This document shows positions 13,327 to 14,500 of a stretch of 14,500 nt of DNA, in pieces; the first letter of the stretch is position 1, and the number at the start of each line of letters is the position of its first letter. A program made the translations under genes and the position numbers. The notes below the pieces were generated by a model. That model ran no database searches and was not told the DNA's origin. It was given only the letters and a program-made list of their open reading frames with translations. Origin of the DNA: JACQRW01 sp964371935 (GTDB taxonomy: Bacteria; Patescibacteriota; Minisyncoccia; Sungbacterales; HO2-52-23); assembly GCA_964371935.1 (NCBI GenBank), contig CAYJOT010000017.1:1-14500 (forward strand). The letters run 5' to 3'.

Positions 13327-13356
13327 TTATTACTTATTATTACTTATTATTACTAT
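13327..13356. repeat. Tandem 10-base repeats at the parD-like start (candidate operator)
   Basis: The unit TTATTACTTA occurs at 13327-13336 and 13337-13346, with a third, slightly altered copy at 13347-13356. The spacing equals one helical turn, as expected for cooperative binding of ribbon-helix-helix dimers on one face of the DNA. The array ends seven bases before the antitoxin start codon. Confidence 0.6.
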
Positions 13357-13440
13357 AGGTTAGCTGAAAATTGATGTCAAGTTTCTTTTAAAAATCGATA
13401 AGGCATTTCTCGTCCAATGAAATCTCGGACCCCCCAAGCG

Positions 13441-13641
13441 GTAAACGAGTTTTGCAGCGCCATTCAACCCGACTATCGCGATCTCTGCCTCCAGTCCGCC
13501 AGCGTGAATTTCCGCTCGTGGGTAAGTTCGGACCAAGAGCTGCCCCCACGCCTAAATTTAAGGTGTGGGGGCTTGCGGAGAAGTGTAATCAGCCTGCAAA
13601 CACTCGTGGGCGTATGTCTTGTCTTAAACAAAATACAGTTC
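13441..13641 (+). pseudogene. Relic 2 of a Cys-pair repeat module, split by a hairpin insertion
   Basis: The first part encodes VNEFCSAIQPDYRDLC through SSDQEL. After an insertion at 13542-13573 the second part resumes two frames over as LAEKCNQPANTRGRMSCLKQN. Joined, these give the C-x10-C and C-x11-C pairs 33 residues apart, just as in the two large Cys/His-rich proteins. An in-frame ATG at 13417 precedes it (MKSRTPQAVNEFC), so it may once have been a gene start or simply an open stretch. The DNA matches relic 1 over most of its length, with a 27-base identical run at 13506-13532. Confidence 0.65.
13542..13573. repeat. Hairpin insertion (about 30 bases) inside relic 2
   Basis: GCCCCCAC at 13542-13549 pairs with GTGGGGGC at 13565-13572, and the stem continues inwards through CCT/AGG with one G-U position. 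Comparison with relic 1 shows that the flanks were continuous (GAGCT | TGCGGAG); the insert is 32 bases including a CT repeated at both edges. The added length shifts the frame. Confidence 0.65.
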
Positions 13642-13730
13642 ACAGTAGCAGTAATCTTACAAACCAGCAACGGTGGTATTATTTTATCCTATTTCTTGAT
13701 GGTTTTCTGCCGCCGTGTTATCGTTGGCTC

Positions 13731-14297
13731 ATGCAAAAGCTCTACGCGTATGTAGATGAATCGGGCCAGGATACAAAAGGCCGCATATTTGTGGTTGGTG
13801 TTGTAGTACTCGAGAAAGAATACGATCACATCCTCAAAGAGCTGCAACAAATCGAAAAGAAATCCGGAAAACGCGTCAAGAAATGGAACAAAGCCCCATA
13901 TGGTTACCGAAAGGCGTACTTTGAAGGTATCAGCGGAAACAATACTTTTCGTAACTCTCTCTTTTTTGAAACTTTCACTAATAGTAGCAAATACATTGAG
14001 ATGACCTCGTATGCAACCGCCAAGGCAATTCTCAAAAAAGTAGCGGGTAACGATTATAATGCAACCATTTTCATCGACGGGTTCCGCAAGCGGGAACTCG
14101 AGATATTCATTCAAGGATTGCGGGATCTTCACATCAAGCGCCGCAAAGTACGCGGGGTAAGAAATGAAGAGAGTGAAAGTTTCATTCTCCTTGCGGATGC
14201 CCTCTGCGGACTCATCCGAGATGCGGACGGAAGCGATAATTGGGCGTCCACTATACTGAACAAAATGAAAAAAGAAGGCATTGTTACTGCCCTCTAA
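13731..14297 (+). CDS. DUF3800 domain protein (RNase H-like fold)
   Basis: A 188-residue DUF3800 protein. The hallmark YAYVDESGQD at residues 5-14 supplies Asp9 and Glu10, and the following strand GRIFVVGVVVL fits the family. Further acidic residues expected at the active site are Asp116 in ATIFIDGF, Glu147/Glu149 in RNEESES, and Asp156 in LLADALCG. The family has a predicted RNase H-like nuclease fold; its biological role is not established. The ATG at 13731 places the YxDESG motif at its usual distance. The frame stays open upstream to 13452, but that stretch is out-of-frame relic sequence. A compact multi-stem region follows immediately, as is known for some DUF3800 genes. Confidence 0.85.
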   Translation: MQKLYAYVDESGQDTKGRIFVVGVVVLEKEYDHILKELQQIEKKSGKRVKKWNKAPYGYRKAYFEGISGNNTFRNSLFFETFTNSSKYIEMTSYATAKAILKKVAGNDYNATIFIDGFRKRELEIFIQGLRDLHIKRRKVRGVRNEESESFILLADALCGLIRDADGSDNWASTILNKMKKEGIVTAL

Positions 14298-14300
14298 AAA

Positions 14301-14394
14301 GCAAATGCCCCCGTTGATAGGGGGTAGAGCCTATCCCACATTTTACTGTGAGAGACCCGCCATAAGGTCGGTGTTCAACTCGGGCTTACTTTGC
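14301..14394 (+). ncRNA. Candidate structured RNA downstream of the DUF3800 gene
   Basis: Starting three bases after the DUF3800 stop: GCAAA at 14301-14305 can pair with TTTGC at 14390-14394 and enclose the whole region. Inside, CCCCC (14308-14312) pairs with GGGGG (14320-14324). The loop GATA (14316-14319) can pair with TATC at 14332-14335, forming a pseudoknot. The alternative GATAGG/CCTATC hairpin (14316-14321 with 14330-14335) excludes the C/G stem. CACA/TGTG pairs at 14337-14340 and 14347-14350. CCGCC-ATAA-GG-T-CGG at 14357-14371 forms a further hairpin. Pairing was found by eye; covariation is unknown. The first GC stem could alternatively be part of a terminator. Confidence 0.45.
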
Positions 14395-14468
14395 ATTATC
14401 TACATAATACCAAGGTATAGCGAAAGATGTCAATAGCGCAATGAAAACAGTCGTGAGGATGAAAAAAT

Positions 14469-14500
14469 AACGAGTTTTGCGACGCCATCAAGCCCAACGA
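14469..14500 (+). pseudogene. Relic 3 of a Cys-pair repeat module (runs off the window)
   Basis: Codons for NEFCDAIKPN match the start of relic 2 (NEFCSAIQPD), with 12 identical bases AACGAGTTTTGC at 14469-14480 and 13444-13455. A TGA in the same frame at 14460-14462 and the absence of a start codon show that the 5' part is missing. The rest lies beyond the window edge. Confidence 0.5.

Noticed and set aside
13327..13356. A CRISPR-like array
   Set aside because: Units are only 10 bases, directly abutting, with no spacers and no cas genes.
13452..13730. Fusion of the Cys-module relic to the DUF3800 gene
   Set aside because: The frame is open, but its first 93 codons are partly out of frame relative to the module, and the DUF3800 motif starts at the usual distance from the ATG at 13731. 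Chance openness is more likely.
13542..14394. An IS200/IS605-like element bounded by the two GC-rich hairpins around DUF3800
   Set aside because: No TnpA or TnpB is present, the two hairpins differ in sequence, and the left hairpin is explained as a small insertion within relic 2.

Overview
The window reads as a stretch of chromosome from a small-genome bacterium, most likely a member of the Candidate Phyla Radiation (Patescibacteria). This is inferred from the gene mix, not proven. It combines compact housekeeping genes with many degraded toxin-antitoxin and DUF-family genes, a variant cofactor-independent phosphoglycerate mutase, short palindromic repeats, and secreted Cys/His-rich proteins I cannot assign to a family. 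TGA ends several genes cleanly, so the standard bacterial code applies and the UGA=Gly code of Gracilibacteria does not. There are no rRNA or tRNA genes and no CRISPR array.

Layout. (1) 1-2725: an AT-rich pair, a 51-residue small ORF and a RusA-type Holliday junction resolvase, behind a promoter placed so close that the small ORF may be leaderless; then the membrane pyrophosphatase hppA, of the K+-independent type. (2) 2728-4171: a VapBC-type pair with its own promoter, a palindromic repeat, and a lone C39-like cysteine peptidase. (3) 4185-6247: trigger factor and ClpP in tandem, ending in a long hairpin shared with the converging gpmI. (4) 11229 down to 6265 on the minus strand: one tightly packed probable operon behind a near-consensus promoter: AbiEi-like antitoxin, a truncated AbiEii-like remnant, two membrane-anchored Cys/His-rich proteins, and gpmI. 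(5) 11269-14500: an accessory region containing a DUF4143-type ATPase broken by internal deletion, a HicBA pair, an orphan ParD-like antitoxin, a DUF3800 gene followed by a compact structured sequence, and three relics of a Cys-pair repeat module.

The most notable content is the pair of adjacent exported proteins (7851-9074 and 9096-10271). Both have an N-terminal membrane anchor, three shared Cys/His motifs (CHx3H, Cx2Gx2HGxM, CxHx2GH) and a C-terminal array of about 34-residue units, each carrying a C-x10-12-C pair. The three relics at 12205, 13441 and 14469 encode the same kind of module, so the family appears to have expanded and decayed next to the toxin-antitoxin and DUF genes. The second notable item is the multi-stem region directly after the DUF3800 gene, which may be a structured RNA.
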